Assembly (NCBI GenBank): GCA_947631215.1
Contig: CANRKN010000052.1
Location: 1-13,405 of the forward strand
Direction of reading: 5' to 3'
DNA: 13,405 nucleotides
DNA from: an uncultured Oscillospiraceae bacterium
Lineage (GTDB): Bacteria > Bacillota_A > Clostridia > Oscillospirales > Oscillospiraceae
Part shown: piece after piece, positions 1 to 7,626 of the stretch
Numbering within the stretch: position 1 is the stretch's first letter
Layout of the letters: every line of letters starts with the position of its first letter
Notes under the pieces: model-generated
Told to the model about the DNA's origin: nothing
Database searches by the model: none
The model's input: only the letters and a program-made list of their open reading frames with translations
Translations under genes and position numbers: made by a program

Positions 1-305
1 GGAAAGCTCATCATGGCCGCGTCCATGGTGTACACGGCCAGCGCCACGGACCAGCTCACCTTCACCGTCCGCTTGTATACAAAAAACAGCGCCACGGAGA
101 TGATGGCCATGCCCGTCACCGCGTTCAGGTCCGACAGCTGCAGCGCCGCCATGGCCAGGATGCCAAGGAGCGCCAGCCCCAGCACATAGGGGATGAGACG
201 CCGCCGGGGCAGCACGCACTGGTGCATCACCGGCAGGTAGACCAATACCGCCGCCGGCAGCAGCACCAGGTCCGCCAGACAGTATTGCAGGAACTGCTGT
301 CCCAT
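1..305 (-). CDS. Membrane protein, probable sensor histidine kinase N-terminus (partial)
   Basis: This open frame starts at an ATG 3 nt after the stop of the LytTR response regulator and runs off the left edge of the window, so about 101 N-terminal residues are visible (MGQQFLQYCLADLVLL...). The visible part is strongly hydrophobic, with roughly four candidate membrane segments (about residues 8-26, 39-56, 63-78 and 85-100) separated by short basic loops such as PRRR and YKRTVK. This fits the multi-spanning sensor domain of AgrC/GHKL-type histidine kinases, which are usually encoded next to LytTR regulators. No kinase motif (H box, N box, G box) lies inside the window, so the kinase assignment rests on context. 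The near-contiguous spacing implies cotranscription with the regulator, and a GGGAAG-like ribosome site lies in the regulator's last codons. Confidence 0.65.
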   Translation of the reverse strand, partial: MGQQFLQYCLADLVLLPAAVLVYLPVMHQCVLPRRRLIPYVLGLALLGILAMAALQLSDLNAVTGMAIISVALFFVYKRTVKVSWSVALAVYTMDAAMMSF

Positions 306-308
306 GGC

Positions 309-1052
309 TCAGCTGTCTTCCCGCCGCCGCTGGGCCTGGCGTATCTGCCGGAAGGACCAGTCCTGCCACTGCCGCTCGATCTGCCGGGCGGCGCGTATCT
401 TCACCGGCAGGGCCAGCCCGCAGGCCAGAAGACAGTTGTTGCGCTGGAAGGCCGTCACCTCGTCCATGTTCACCAGTACGCCCCGGTTGATGGTGAGAAA
501 CCGGCCGTCCCCCTCCAGCTTTTCCAGAAGCTCCGAGAAGGTGAGGCGGGTGACGAAGGTCCGGCCCGCCCTGTCGGTGAGGCGGATATAGTGGCCCTCG
601 GTCTGGGCCGCGGCGATGTCGCTCATGGCTAGGCGCGCCGTCTGGCGGCTGCTGGTGAATTCCAGATACCGCTCCGCCCCGGGGATGGAGCGGACGGCGT
701 CGTCCATGAGGCGGAAGATGCGCTCTTTTTCCGCGGGCTTTTGTATGTAGTCGAAGGCGTGGCAGGCGAAGGCGTCGGGCATGTGCTCCTGGCTGGTGGT
801 GAGGAATATGAGCAGGCACCGCACGTCCCGGGCCCGCAAAAGCGCCGCCGCCTCCGCGCCGGTCATGCCGTCCATAAAGATATCCATGAACACCATGTCG
901 AAAAGGCCGGGCCGGAACTGGTCCAGCAGGGCCTCGCCGCTGGCGAACAGGCGGGTCTGGATGACCACGTCCCGGGCCATGGCATAGTCGGCCAGCATCT
1001 GCTCCAGCTGGACGGCGTCCGCGGTGTCGTTGTCAACGATGGCCAATACCAT
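309..1052 (-). CDS. LytTR-family response regulator (AgrA/VirR type)
   Basis: This is a two-domain transcriptional regulator of 247 residues from the chosen start. The N-terminal receiver domain (about 1-120) shows the acidic pocket in VDND (D7, D9), the phospho-acceptor D57 in FDMVFMD, the conserved T85/T86 in LIFLTT and the K105 of QKP. The C-terminal LytTR DNA-binding domain (about 130-230) is recognised by GHYIRL, FVTRLTFSELLEKL and FLTINRGVLVNMDEV. An ATG at 1103 would add 17 residues and an ATG at 1058 would add 2. The one at 1052 is preferred because GGAAAGGAG (1060-1068) ends 7 nt before it, whereas it would sit only 1 nt from the 1058 codon. LytTR regulators are phosphorylated by a partner membrane kinase, and the next gene 3 nt downstream is a likely candidate. 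Their usual targets are surface-protein, peptide-signal or bacteriocin genes, and the large surface-protein gene upstream is a candidate target by position only. Confidence 0.92.
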   Translation of the reverse strand: MVLAIVDNDTADAVQLEQMLADYAMARDVVIQTRLFASGEALLDQFRPGLFDMVFMDIFMDGMTGAEAAALLRARDVRCLLIFLTTSQEHMPDAFACHAFDYIQKPAEKERIFRLMDDAVRSIPGAERYLEFTSSRQTARLAMSDIAAAQTEGHYIRLTDRAGRTFVTRLTFSELLEKLEGDGRFLTINRGVLVNMDEVTAFQRNNCLLACGLALPVKIRAARQIERQWQDWSFRQIRQAQRRREDS

Positions 1053-1059
1053 GCCCATG

Positions 1060-1068
1060 CTCCTTTCC
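1060..1068 (-). promoter_or_regulatory. Ribosome binding site deciding the regulator start
   Basis: On the minus strand this reads GGAAAGGAG, close to the anti-Shine-Dalgarno complement. It leaves 7 nt to the ATG at 1052 but 1 nt to the ATG at 1058, so it supports the internal start. Confidence 0.7.
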
Positions 1069-1080
1069 GAACATACCTTT

Positions 1081-1105
1081 CCTATTTTAAATAGGTGTAT
1101 CACAC
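1081..1105. promoter_or_regulatory. Two adjoining dyads at the predicted start of the regulator transcript
   Basis: CCTATTT-T-AAATAGG (1081-1095) is a perfect 7-bp inverted repeat around one base. It abuts a second dyad GTGT-ATC-ACAC (1095-1105) that overlaps the -10 hexamer. Such placement would suit an operator for repression or autoregulation. LytTR proteins bind direct repeats, so another regulator would be more likely. The function is inferred. Confidence 0.3.
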
Positions 1106-1132
1106 TATATCATGGAATCATACGATTTTCTA
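1104..1132 (-). promoter_or_regulatory. Predicted sigma-A promoter of the two-component operon
   Basis: On the minus strand there is a -35-like TAGAAA (1127-1132; 4 of 6 to TTGACA), a 17-bp spacer and a -10 TATAGT (1104-1109; 5 of 6) preceded by TG at the extended -10 position. The predicted transcript would start near 1097, about 45 nt before the regulator's ATG. It lies downstream of the surface-protein terminator, so the two-component operon probably has its own transcript. The call is from consensus matching only. Confidence 0.5.
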
Positions 1133-1196
1133 TGAATAATTTGAGCCCTTTTTGCCGAAAAGCGGCCGATCATGCCAGAAATTGGATGTACAGGCC

Positions 1197-1231
1197 AAAA
1201 AAGCCCCGCCCTGTGTGAGAACAGGGCGGGG
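1197..1231 (-). terminator. Intrinsic terminator of the surface-protein gene
   Basis: A perfect 11-bp inverted repeat (1204-1214 CCCCGCCCTGT with 1221-1231 ACAGGGCGGGG) closes a 6-nt loop. On the minus strand it is followed by C and then TTTTTT. It begins 16 nt past the stop of the surface-protein gene and precedes the regulator promoter. This is the strongest terminator in the window. Confidence 0.93.
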
Positions 1232-1246
1232 AGGATGGGGTGTTAT

Positions 1247-4200
1247 TTATCCCTTCCGGCGGGCGGACCGTCTGCGGATGAGCAGGACGCCCAGCAGGGC
1301 GGCGCATGTCAGCCCCAGGGCGGCCCAGGCGCCGACGGGGGCGCTGTCGCCGGTCTTGGGGGCCCGGGGAGCGGGGGTGCTGCCGCTCGTTCCGCCTGTG
1401 CCTGTGCCGGCGGGACGCTTGGTGGGGCTCGGCTTATTGGTGGGCCGGCTCGTCGGTGCCGGGGAAGAGGTCCCCTGAGAGGGACTCGGTCCCGGTGTGG
1501 AGGAGGGTCCCGGCGAGGCGCTGGGCCCAGGCGTGGCGTCAGGGTCAGGCGTGGCGTCAGGGTCAGGCGTAGCGTCGGGATCGGGCGTGGCGTCAGGGTC
1601 AGGCGTAGCGTCGGGATCGGGCGTGGCGTCGGGGTCGGGCGTAGCGTCGGGGTCCGGCGTAGCGTCGGGGTCCGGCGTAGCATCTGGGTTGGGCGTGGCG
1701 TCTGGGTCCGGCGTAGCGTCCGGGTCCGGTGTGGCGTCCGGGTCCGGTGTGGCGTCGGGGTCGGGCGAAGCGCTGGGCTCAGGCGAAGCGCTGGGCTCAG
1801 GCGAAGCGCTGGGCTCAGGCGAAGCGCTGGGCTCAGGTGAGGCGCTGGGCTCAGGCGAAGCGGTGGGCTTCGGCGTGGCCGTGGGGTCCGGCGGCCAATA
1901 TCCGCCTCCGCCGCCTCCGCCGGGAGGCGGCGCGGTGTTCTTGGTATTGGTGAAGCTGGCCTCATAGGTTTTGCCCTCCGGGATGGTCCCGGAGATGGAG
2001 GCGGCGCTCTCCGTATAGCCCTGAGCGGCGGCGTCGGTCTGTGTGACCGTGAAGCCGGCGCCGGCGGGCAGGTCGCCGGACAGGACCTTCTGGCCGTCCT
2101 TCAGGCGGATCTGCGCCGTGCCGTCTTGGAAGATCATGTTGTCGCTGTTGCCCTCCACGCCGCAGTCTACTGTCACCTCATAGGTGAAGTAGTCCTCCTT
2201 GCTGGCGGCGTTGCCGGCCACGGAGACGGATACCTGCAGCTTGCCTTTTTCCTCCGGCTCCGGCGGGACAGACTGTTTGCGGTTGGTGACGGTGACGGAC
2301 GCCTCCTCGCCGGACTGTATCACACCATCCTGCTTGTCATAGGCAGTGGTGTAACCGTCCTGGCCCTCCTCTGTCTCCGTCACGGTATAGTGCGTCCCGG
2401 CCGGGATGCCGTCCGCGTATCGGCTCTCGCCGCCCTTCATGGTGACTGTGGCTTCGCCTGCGGTGAAATTCATATCGCCATGCTCGCCGCTGAAAGAGCT
2501 GTCGTCCAGGCGAACGGTAAAGGTCCAGTCTTTGTTTTCCGCCTCCGCCAGGTCGCCCTCCAGGACCTTGGTGATACGCAGGCTGCCGGGCTGGTAGTAG
2601 GTGTTCTCTATATCCACATTGCTTTCGGCGGAATAAGAGATGACGCCGCTGCCGCTGTCCGTCGTTGTGTTCTCAAAGCGGGCGGGAGCGATCCCGGCAT
2701 TGATGTCCGTGAGCGGGTCCTCGGCCACGGTGTACATCGTGCCGGCGGGGACCAGCAGGGAGATGACGTCCCCGTGCTTCATCCGGACGGCGCCGGTATA
2801 GGTGTCGCCCGCCTTGGTGAGGGGGATGCTGCCGGTCCCGGTCATGACGGCGTAGGTATCTGTGCCGAAGAAGCTCCTTGCGCCCTCCGGGAGCGTCAAG
2901 GTAATGGTCACCGGGAATGTCTGATCGGTGGGGGCGCCGGCGCCCAGCACGGTCTTTGTGATCTCGAGCTGGCCGGTGGGGACGTTGGTGAAACGCACCC
3001 AGTCCGAATCGCTCTTGCGGATGATTCCGCTCACCGACTGCGTATCGGTATGGAAGCCGGGCGTCTCCCTCTCGGTCACTGTGTACTTTGTACCCTCGGC
3101 GAGGCCGTAGATGGTGACGGCCTGGCCCTCGTTCAAGGTGACGGTGAACTTCCCGTCTTTCGGGGTATAACTGCCTCGACTGGGTGCTGTCTGCACGTCG
3201 TCATAGCCGGTGGCAACGCGGCCTATGTAGGCGAGGTCTATGTTCAGAGGCACATCCGAGGAGTCGGTCAGGTATACGTCGAAGGGGAAGGACTTGTCCA
3301 GCGCGGTGTCCTTCGGGTCCACGGCCTTTTCGATGTACAGCCAATCCTCCGAGGGGATGACGGTCACGGTCTCGGATTCGACGGTCTGTGCTTTGTCTGC
3401 GTCACCGACCGGCCAGAATTCCGCCACGGCTTTGTTGGCGTACTCGTGGGGATGCTTCACGACGGGCGTCACGCAGGTGAAGGAGAACTCCGCCGACCCA
3501 TTCGGCTCCAGCGTCACCTCCGGCCACTTCACCTTACCGCCGGACTTAAGCGTGGGGGGACCGCCCTCCACCGCATCGCCGCCCTCCAGCTCAGCTGATT
3601 CGCCGGAGGAGGTCTTGGAGATAGTATCGGTCATGATGCGCATGGGCCGGTGTTCTTCGCCGTCGGCGTCCGGCTCCGGGACCGTGTCGCTCACCTTGAC
3701 GACGACGGAGTTTTCGGCGCTCCGGTTGGTGACGGTGATGGTGTATGTGACCTGCTGGCTCGTTCCGACGACCTGGACGTCTCCGGGACCGTATGTGACC
3801 CCGTTTATGGTTTGGGCCTTTACGATGTCTATGCCGGTGGGGGTGTTCTCTATGCGGGCCTTATTGTCGCAGTTTTTCACTACGGTCCCGCTCACTGGGT
3901 CGACCTTCTCAAAGGACTTGCTTTCTTTTTCCGTGATGGTGTACTCCGTGCCGCCCGGCAGGGCGAAGACGGCGTCCCGGCCGACGGCCAGGGTGAACTC
4001 GCCCTTATAGGTGCGGTCTCCCTCCGGCGTCAGGGTAAAGGACCTCTCGCCTACGCCGGGAATGCTGTAATGGGCGATGTACGCGCCGCCCTCGGCGAAG
4101 AAGTCGTTCTCATGGCCGGCGGTGCCGGGGTCGTCGCCCGCCGGGAGCGTGAACGCGGCCTCAAAAGTGACCTCTTCGCCGCTGTATTTTTGGTTGGCGC

Positions 4201-7200
4201 CTGCGGCCAGCGTCTTATGGAGGGTGAGCCGGCCCAGGGTGGTGATGAACCAGATGGGGACCTCGCCGCCGTCTTTTATGCCTTCCCAGAAGAATTCGTT
4301 TTTATGGCCTTCGGAGCCGTTTTCCGTCTCATCATACTTATACCACGGGTGCTCTTTGAGCCACTGGCCGGCCCTGGACTCTTCGCCGCCCTCGAACACC
4401 ACGCTGACAGTGTCCAGCGTGGTATAGACAAGACGGCGGGAGATATACTTTCCTCCCCGCCCGTCCGGGAATTCCCGGTCGGAGCCATCGCCCCAGCGGG
4501 ATATCTCTGTGCCCGCCTCGTCCCTGTAATTGAAGGTGGTGTAGTAGGAAAACAGGCTCTTCACATCGGACCACTTTGCGGTGAGGTAGATGGTGTAGTT
4601 CTGCTTCTCCAGATCGTATACCTCGCCCGCGTCGTCCACCTCGCTCAGCGGGACCATGTCGTTGGCCGATATGCGGTGTTCTTCTGTGCCAAAGGGATGG
4701 CCTTCGGAGTCTGTCAGGACCCAGCCGAGGAAGGTAGCGGCATTGCCCTCCGTTTCGGGCTTGGCGGCGCTTATGGTAATGCTGTTGCTGGTGTAGACTC
4801 CGTCGCTCCTGATGAGAGAATAGTAGTTGCCCCGGTTGGTGTCTATGGTGGTGCTGGTGCCGATCATCTCGCTGCCGTCGTCATCCACCTGGCGGAAGGT
4901 AGGCATGTTCCGCACAGACAGGTCGCTGACGCCTGTATTCAAGGCGGAGCCTTCCTCGATGCCGTCCAGGTACTGCACCCGATACAGCTTGGGCTGGGCC
5001 TGTATGGACAAAAGACCAATACGGGTACCGCCGTCATAGGGATTCTGCAGCGTGATGTAGTAATATCCGTCCTTATCCGGCCCGAGGATGCTGTCCCCGC
5101 TGAACTCCTGGCTCGTAGAAGGCCCCCGGTGCTCTTCATAGAACTGGACCGTGGGAAAAGAATCGGAGCCCTCCACCTTGCCCAGGGCCCAGTTGTAGCC
5201 GTCCGCCAGACGGAAACGGATGTTGCCGTAAATGCCGGAGGGCGTGTCATTGGTCAGATTATAGTTCGTGCCGGTCGGGCTGCCCACCACGTCATAGTCA
5301 AACGTATAGGTCTCATTGGGCACCGCCCGGTAGGACTGGGCGTTCAGAAATTCCAGCCACTGCATGGAGGAACTGCCGCTCCCATTCTTGCGGTACGCCT
5401 GTACCTCAACGCCTGCAAAGAGAGAGGACACGATCTCGGAATATTTCGGATCTGCGCTGATGAATGTGCCGTGGTCGAAGATCAAATCGCGGTTCGCGTT
5501 CTCCACGGCGATGACATATTTCCTCTGCCGGATGTGACCTATGCCTTCTACAATAGTAGGCGTGCATGTTATCGTGACTTTCATGCCGCCGGGAAGAACA
5601 GTGACAGCCGTAGCGGAGTTCTCAGGACTGCCCGGATTCATAATAGAACCGTCCAGATTGATAAGCTGCCGCGGGTCCTTCAGGAACGGGATATTGAGGC
5701 TCTGGCCGTTCAGCGACAGGGAGCGCATCTCATAGTGAGACGTATCCCCGTCCTTCAGAGAGAACTCCCACTGGCAGGAATACGTGCCCGTGAGCGGGTC
5801 ATAGACAAAGTGCTTGCCCTCAAAACTGTCCAGAGCCCCGGCATTATGCCATTTATCTTTATTCACATAACTGCCGGTTCTGGCGTTGCCCATGTACTTC
5901 GCGTTGAACTTATAGTCTGTCTCCGGCCGTGTGGTGATGACCACCCGCACCGTCTGGGGCGCGTCCGCGCTCCCGGCCGGGCCGGACCGGTAGGTGCCCG
6001 AGAGGGAGAAAAAGTCGGGGGCGTCAGCACTGGTATCTATCTCCGCGCCGCCGTTGTCGAGCTTTTCGGTCTGCTTCCATTCCACGGCCTTGCCCAGCGG
6101 ATATTCGCCGTATCCGGTCTCTGTTGGGAACTTTTCCGTAACACTATTGGCGGCAAAACCAGCAGTATCGCCTATATATACGCGGCCGTAGTGCCCGGAG
6201 GGGATGGTCACGTCTACACTCAGCCACTGGTCCTGGGTCGTGGTGGGCCGCTGGCTGCCAAAGATCTGAGCGACGCTGCCGTACTTGGCCGTTGAACTGT
6301 TTGTATCCCTGTCCCATATCTCGTAGGTGATGGGGTATTCTTTCAGCGCATAGGCGATCTGGATCTTGTCGTCAGCGTTCAGGACCGCGCTGGTCATGGC
6401 GTCCGTGGTCTCAGACGCGGAGTAATAAACGTAGTTCTTCTTCACGCCTTCCACCGTTATCTCCACGTTGCCGATACGGGCCACAGTGGCCCCGTTGACC
6501 GTCAGGGCGTATATCTCATGACCTTCTATCTGTGGAAAGTTTTCCGCATAGGTGTACCGGGGCGGATTGCTGGAATGGTCCGGGGAGGCGGCGCCCTGCA
6601 CGCCGGCCATAGCACCTGTCCAGGAGGGGTTGCCCGCCAGTACAAGCAGTTCGTCGATGGTCTTTGTCTGCCACTCCACGCCGCTGCCGACGCGGGTGGC
6701 CACTATCGCCGTGAAATGGTCGGCTGTTACCAGACCGCCGGGGAACGACATGGGCGCCAGGCCGTCTATCTCCTCCAGGGTGGCGCCGTCCTGGATCATG
6801 GCGTCCAGCTGCTCCGCGGTGAGGCCGCCCGGCTCGGGACTGGCGGAGGGCTCCGGGCTGGCCGAGGGGTCGGGAGACGCCGCCGGGTCAGGGGTGGCGT
6901 CGGGGTCGGGGGACGCCTCGGGCGCGGGGGATGTCTCCGGCTCCGGCGTGGCCGCGGGTTCAGGGCTCTCGCTGGGCGCGGGAGTCTCCCCGGGGGCCTC
7001 AGTGGCCTCTGGTTCGGCTGTTGCTTCCGGCTCCGGTGTAGCCTCTGGTTCCGCCGTGGCCTCCGGCGTGGGGGATGTCTCCGGCTCCGCCGTGGCCGTG
7101 GGGGCGGGCGTGGCCGTGGGCTGGCCCTCATACCAGGGGTCCTCTATGCCCCAGCCGCCGGCCGGGCCGCCCTGCTCCTGGGGAGCGGGCGTGGGCGGCG

Positions 7201-7414
7201 CTATGGGCGACGCCGCCGGGGAGGGCGACGGCGATGGGGAGGGAGATGCCGCCGGCGAGGCCGAAGGGGACGCCGCCGGCGCGGCTATTGGCGCGGTGCT
7301 ATCCAAAAAATCGCTGCGGGGGGGGGTGAAACTCACCATGGAAGTGAGCATCAACAGGCAGAGCAGCGCCGCTGCCAGCCTGCGGGGCAGGCTATGTTTC
7401 GTGCAGGACGTCAT
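1247..7414 (-). CDS. Giant sortase-anchored surface protein with Cna-B-like domains and Pro-rich stalks (2055 aa)
   Basis: This is a secreted, cell-wall-anchored protein, probably an adhesin or surface stalk; its ligand is unknown. Order of parts: basic and hydrophobic signal peptide (1 to about 28); Pro/Ala/Ser/Glu-rich linker (about 41-195), broken by a Gly/Trp patch (81-97); an unassigned region (about 196-810); an InlB/Flg_new-like repeat starting YRVQYLDG (about 811-948); a Cna-B/DUF5979-like domain (from about 1063, LTLHKTL); a DUF11-like domain (about 1192-1350, VTYTITVTN); four more Cna-B/DUF5979-like domains (starting LYIEKAV, GQLEITKTV, GSLRITKVL, GKLQVSV). Most have the IxK, TE.E and FTN/VTN/IEN positions expected of isopeptide-forming folds. 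Then follow a Gly7 hinge, a Pro-rich tandem-repeat stalk (about 1843-2015), APKTGD (2018-2023), a hydrophobic helix and an RRRSARRKG tail. The start is supported by the signal peptide and AGAAGG 10 nt upstream. No sortase gene is in the window. Domain names are by eye; wall anchoring is close to certain. Confidence 0.93.
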   Translation of the reverse strand: MTSCTKHSLPRRLAAALLCLLMLTSMVSFTPPRSDFLDSTAPIAAPAASPSASPAASPSPSPSPSPAASPIAPPTPAPQEQGGPAGGWGIEDPWYEGQPTATPAPTATAEPETSPTPEATAEPEATPEPEATAEPEATEAPGETPAPSESPEPAATPEPETSPAPEASPDPDATPDPAASPDPSASPEPSASPEPGGLTAEQLDAMIQDGATLEEIDGLAPMSFPGGLVTADHFTAIVATRVGSGVEWQTKTIDELLVLAGNPSWTGAMAGVQGAASPDHSSNPPRYTYAENFPQIEGHEIYALTVNGATVARIGNVEITVEGVKKNYVYYSASETTDAMTSAVLNADDKIQIAYALKEYPITYEIWDRDTNSSTAKYGSVAQIFGSQRPTTTQDQWLSVDVTIPSGHYGRVYIGDTAGFAANSVTEKFPTETGYGEYPLGKAVEWKQTEKLDNGGAEIDTSADAPDFFSLSGTYRSGPAGSADAPQTVRVVITTRPETDYKFNAKYMGNARTGSYVNKDKWHNAGALDSFEGKHFVYDPLTGTYSCQWEFSLKDGDTSHYEMRSLSLNGQSLNIPFLKDPRQLINLDGSIMNPGSPENSATAVTVLPGGMKVTITCTPTIVEGIGHIRQRKYVIAVENANRDLIFDHGTFISADPKYSEIVSSLFAGVEVQAYRKNGSGSSSMQWLEFLNAQSYRAVPNETYTFDYDVVGSPTGTNYNLTNDTPSGIYGNIRFRLADGYNWALGKVEGSDSFPTVQFYEEHRGPSTSQEFSGDSILGPDKDGYYYITLQNPYDGGTRIGLLSIQAQPKLYRVQYLDGIEEGSALNTGVSDLSVRNMPTFRQVDDDGSEMIGTSTTIDTNRGNYYSLIRSDGVYTSNSITISAAKPETEGNAATFLGWVLTDSEGHPFGTEEHRISANDMVPLSEVDDAGEVYDLEKQNYTIYLTAKWSDVKSLFSYYTTFNYRDEAGTEISRWGDGSDREFPDGRGGKYISRRLVYTTLDTVSVVFEGGEESRAGQWLKEHPWYKYDETENGSEGHKNEFFWEGIKDGGEVPIWFITTLGRLTLHKTLAAGANQKYSGEEVTFEAAFTLPAGDDPGTAGHENDFFAEGGAYIAHYSIPGVGERSFTLTPEGDRTYKGEFTLAVGRDAVFALPGGTEYTITEKESKSFEKVDPVSGTVVKNCDNKARIENTPTGIDIVKAQTINGVTYGPGDVQVVGTSQQVTYTITVTNRSAENSVVVKVSDTVPEPDADGEEHRPMRIMTDTISKTSSGESAELEGGDAVEGGPPTLKSGGKVKWPEVTLEPNGSAEFSFTCVTPVVKHPHEYANKAVAEFWPVGDADKAQTVESETVTVIPSEDWLYIEKAVDPKDTALDKSFPFDVYLTDSSDVPLNIDLAYIGRVATGYDDVQTAPSRGSYTPKDGKFTVTLNEGQAVTIYGLAEGTKYTVTERETPGFHTDTQSVSGIIRKSDSDWVRFTNVPTGQLEITKTVLGAGAPTDQTFPVTITLTLPEGARSFFGTDTYAVMTGTGSIPLTKAGDTYTGAVRMKHGDVISLLVPAGTMYTVAEDPLTDINAGIAPARFENTTTDSGSGVISYSAESNVDIENTYYQPGSLRITKVLEGDLAEAENKDWTFTVRLDDSSFSGEHGDMNFTAGEATVTMKGGESRYADGIPAGTHYTVTETEEGQDGYTTAYDKQDGVIQSGEEASVTVTNRKQSVPPEPEEKGKLQVSVSVAGNAASKEDYFTYEVTVDCGVEGNSDNMIFQDGTAQIRLKDGQKVLSGDLPAGAGFTVTQTDAAAQGYTESAASISGTIPEGKTYEASFTNTKNTAPPPGGGGGGGYWPPDPTATPKPTASPEPSASPEPSASPEPSASPEPSASPEPSASPDPDATPDPDATPDPDATPDPDATPNPDATPDPDATPDPDATPDPDATPDPDATPDPDATPDPDATPDPDATPDPDATPGPSASPGPSSTPGPSPSQGTSSPAPTSRPTNKPSPTKRPAGTGTGGTSGSTPAPRAPKTGDSAPVGAWAALGLTCAALLGVLLIRRRSARRKG
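1529..1762 (-). repeat. 18-bp tandem repeat, 13 units, encoding DPDATP
   Basis: Thirteen in-frame 18-bp units encode DPDATP, with one unit reading NPDATP. Units differ mainly at synonymous positions. Some alternate in pairs (the third-fourth and fifth-sixth from the low-coordinate end), which suggests duplication of 36-bp blocks as well as single units. Copy-number change would keep the reading frame and only lengthen or shorten the wall-spanning stalk. Confidence 0.95.
1763..1852 (-). repeat. 18-bp tandem repeat, 5 units, encoding EPSASP
   Basis: Five 18-bp units encode EPSASP directly N-terminal to the DPDATP array. Three are identical at the DNA level and the outer two differ by one or two bases, a sign of recent expansion or gene conversion. 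Related single units KPTASP (1853-1870) and DPTATP (1871-1888) precede it in the protein. Confidence 0.93.
6830..7294 (-). repeat. N-terminal Pro-rich low-complexity region of the surface protein
   Basis: This encodes about residues 41-195, built from degenerate xPxAxP, TPEPEA and SPSP units. Toward its C-terminal end it carries DPDATP, DPSASP and EPSASP, the same units as the C-terminal stalk. A 17-bp stretch (6894-6910) is identical to DNA in the C-terminal array (for example 1749-1765). The units are far less regular than in the C-terminal stalk. Confidence 0.85.
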
Positions 7415-7473
7415 GGCCGGTACACCTTCTGATACGTTTTAAGAAAAAATGGACATTATCAGAATTAGATATT

Positions 7474-7482
7474 ATTATAACA
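7474..7482 (-). promoter_or_regulatory. Predicted extended -10 promoter of the surface-protein gene
   Basis: On the minus strand this reads TGT-TATAAT, a perfect -10 hexamer with the TGn extension, about 60 nt upstream of the start codon. At 17-bp spacing the -35 position reads TCTCAC, a poor match, so the promoter would depend on the extended -10 or on an activator. It lies in the AT-rich gap between the surface-protein gene and tRNA-Arg. Confidence 0.5.
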
Positions 7483-7494
7483 GTGTATAACAAG
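7476..7494 (-). promoter_or_regulatory. Direct repeat TGTTATA with 10-bp period at the surface-gene promoter
   Basis: On the minus strand TGTTATA occurs twice (7486-7492 and 7476-7482), separated by CAC, so the period is one helical turn. The first copy continues as GTTATACAC, which matches the GTTNTNCAC core of the VirR box as I recall it from Clostridium perfringens. VirR is a LytTR regulator, and a LytTR gene follows downstream of the surface gene. The repeat overlaps the -10, and part of the match may come from AT-richness. This is a candidate operator only. Confidence 0.25.
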
Positions 7495-7583
7495 CGGTGA
7501 GATATGTCAAGTCTTCAACAAGAAAACCAGATATTTTTAAACAAAGTAAACAGCTTGCATCAAAGAAAATGAGAAACGACCGG

Positions 7584-7622
7584 AAAAAGAAAATCCCTGG
7601 AACCATTACGGCTTCAGGGATT
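7584..7622 (-). terminator. Intrinsic terminator of tRNA-Arg
   Basis: On the minus strand AATCCCTG pairs with CAGGGATT (plus-strand 7615-7622 with 7592-7599), with partial further pairing of AAGCC and GGTT inside. The run TTTTCTTTTT follows. It starts 4 nt after the CCA end of the tRNA. Confidence 0.85.
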
Positions 7623-7626
7623 CAGT

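Noticed and set aside
1053..1103. N-terminal extension of the response regulator from the ATG at 1103
   Set aside because: The extension has no ribosome site, overlaps the predicted transcript start and dyads, and adds residues before the conserved receiver start VLAIVDND.
1500..1888. Regular short repeats that could be mistaken for a CRISPR array
   Set aside because: The units are contiguous 18-bp in-frame codon repeats with no spacers and lie inside a coding sequence.
2126..3598. 490-residue plus-strand open frame antisense to the Cna-B-like domains
   Set aside because: A shadow of the real gene: the composition (Gly, His, Arg, Val rich) mirrors the codons of the opposite strand and there is no recognisable motif.
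3650..6295. 881-residue open frame on the plus strand, antisense to the surface-protein gene
   Set aside because: It lies wholly inside the minus-strand gene, which has a signal peptide, domains and sorting signal. Long antisense frames are expected in GC-rich DNA with strong third-position bias. No domain or ribosome site supports it.
6518..7442. Two plus-strand frames of about 300 residues with Gly/Arg- or Gly/Ser-rich repeats
   Set aside because: They are the complement of the N-terminal Pro-rich linker and have no independent support.
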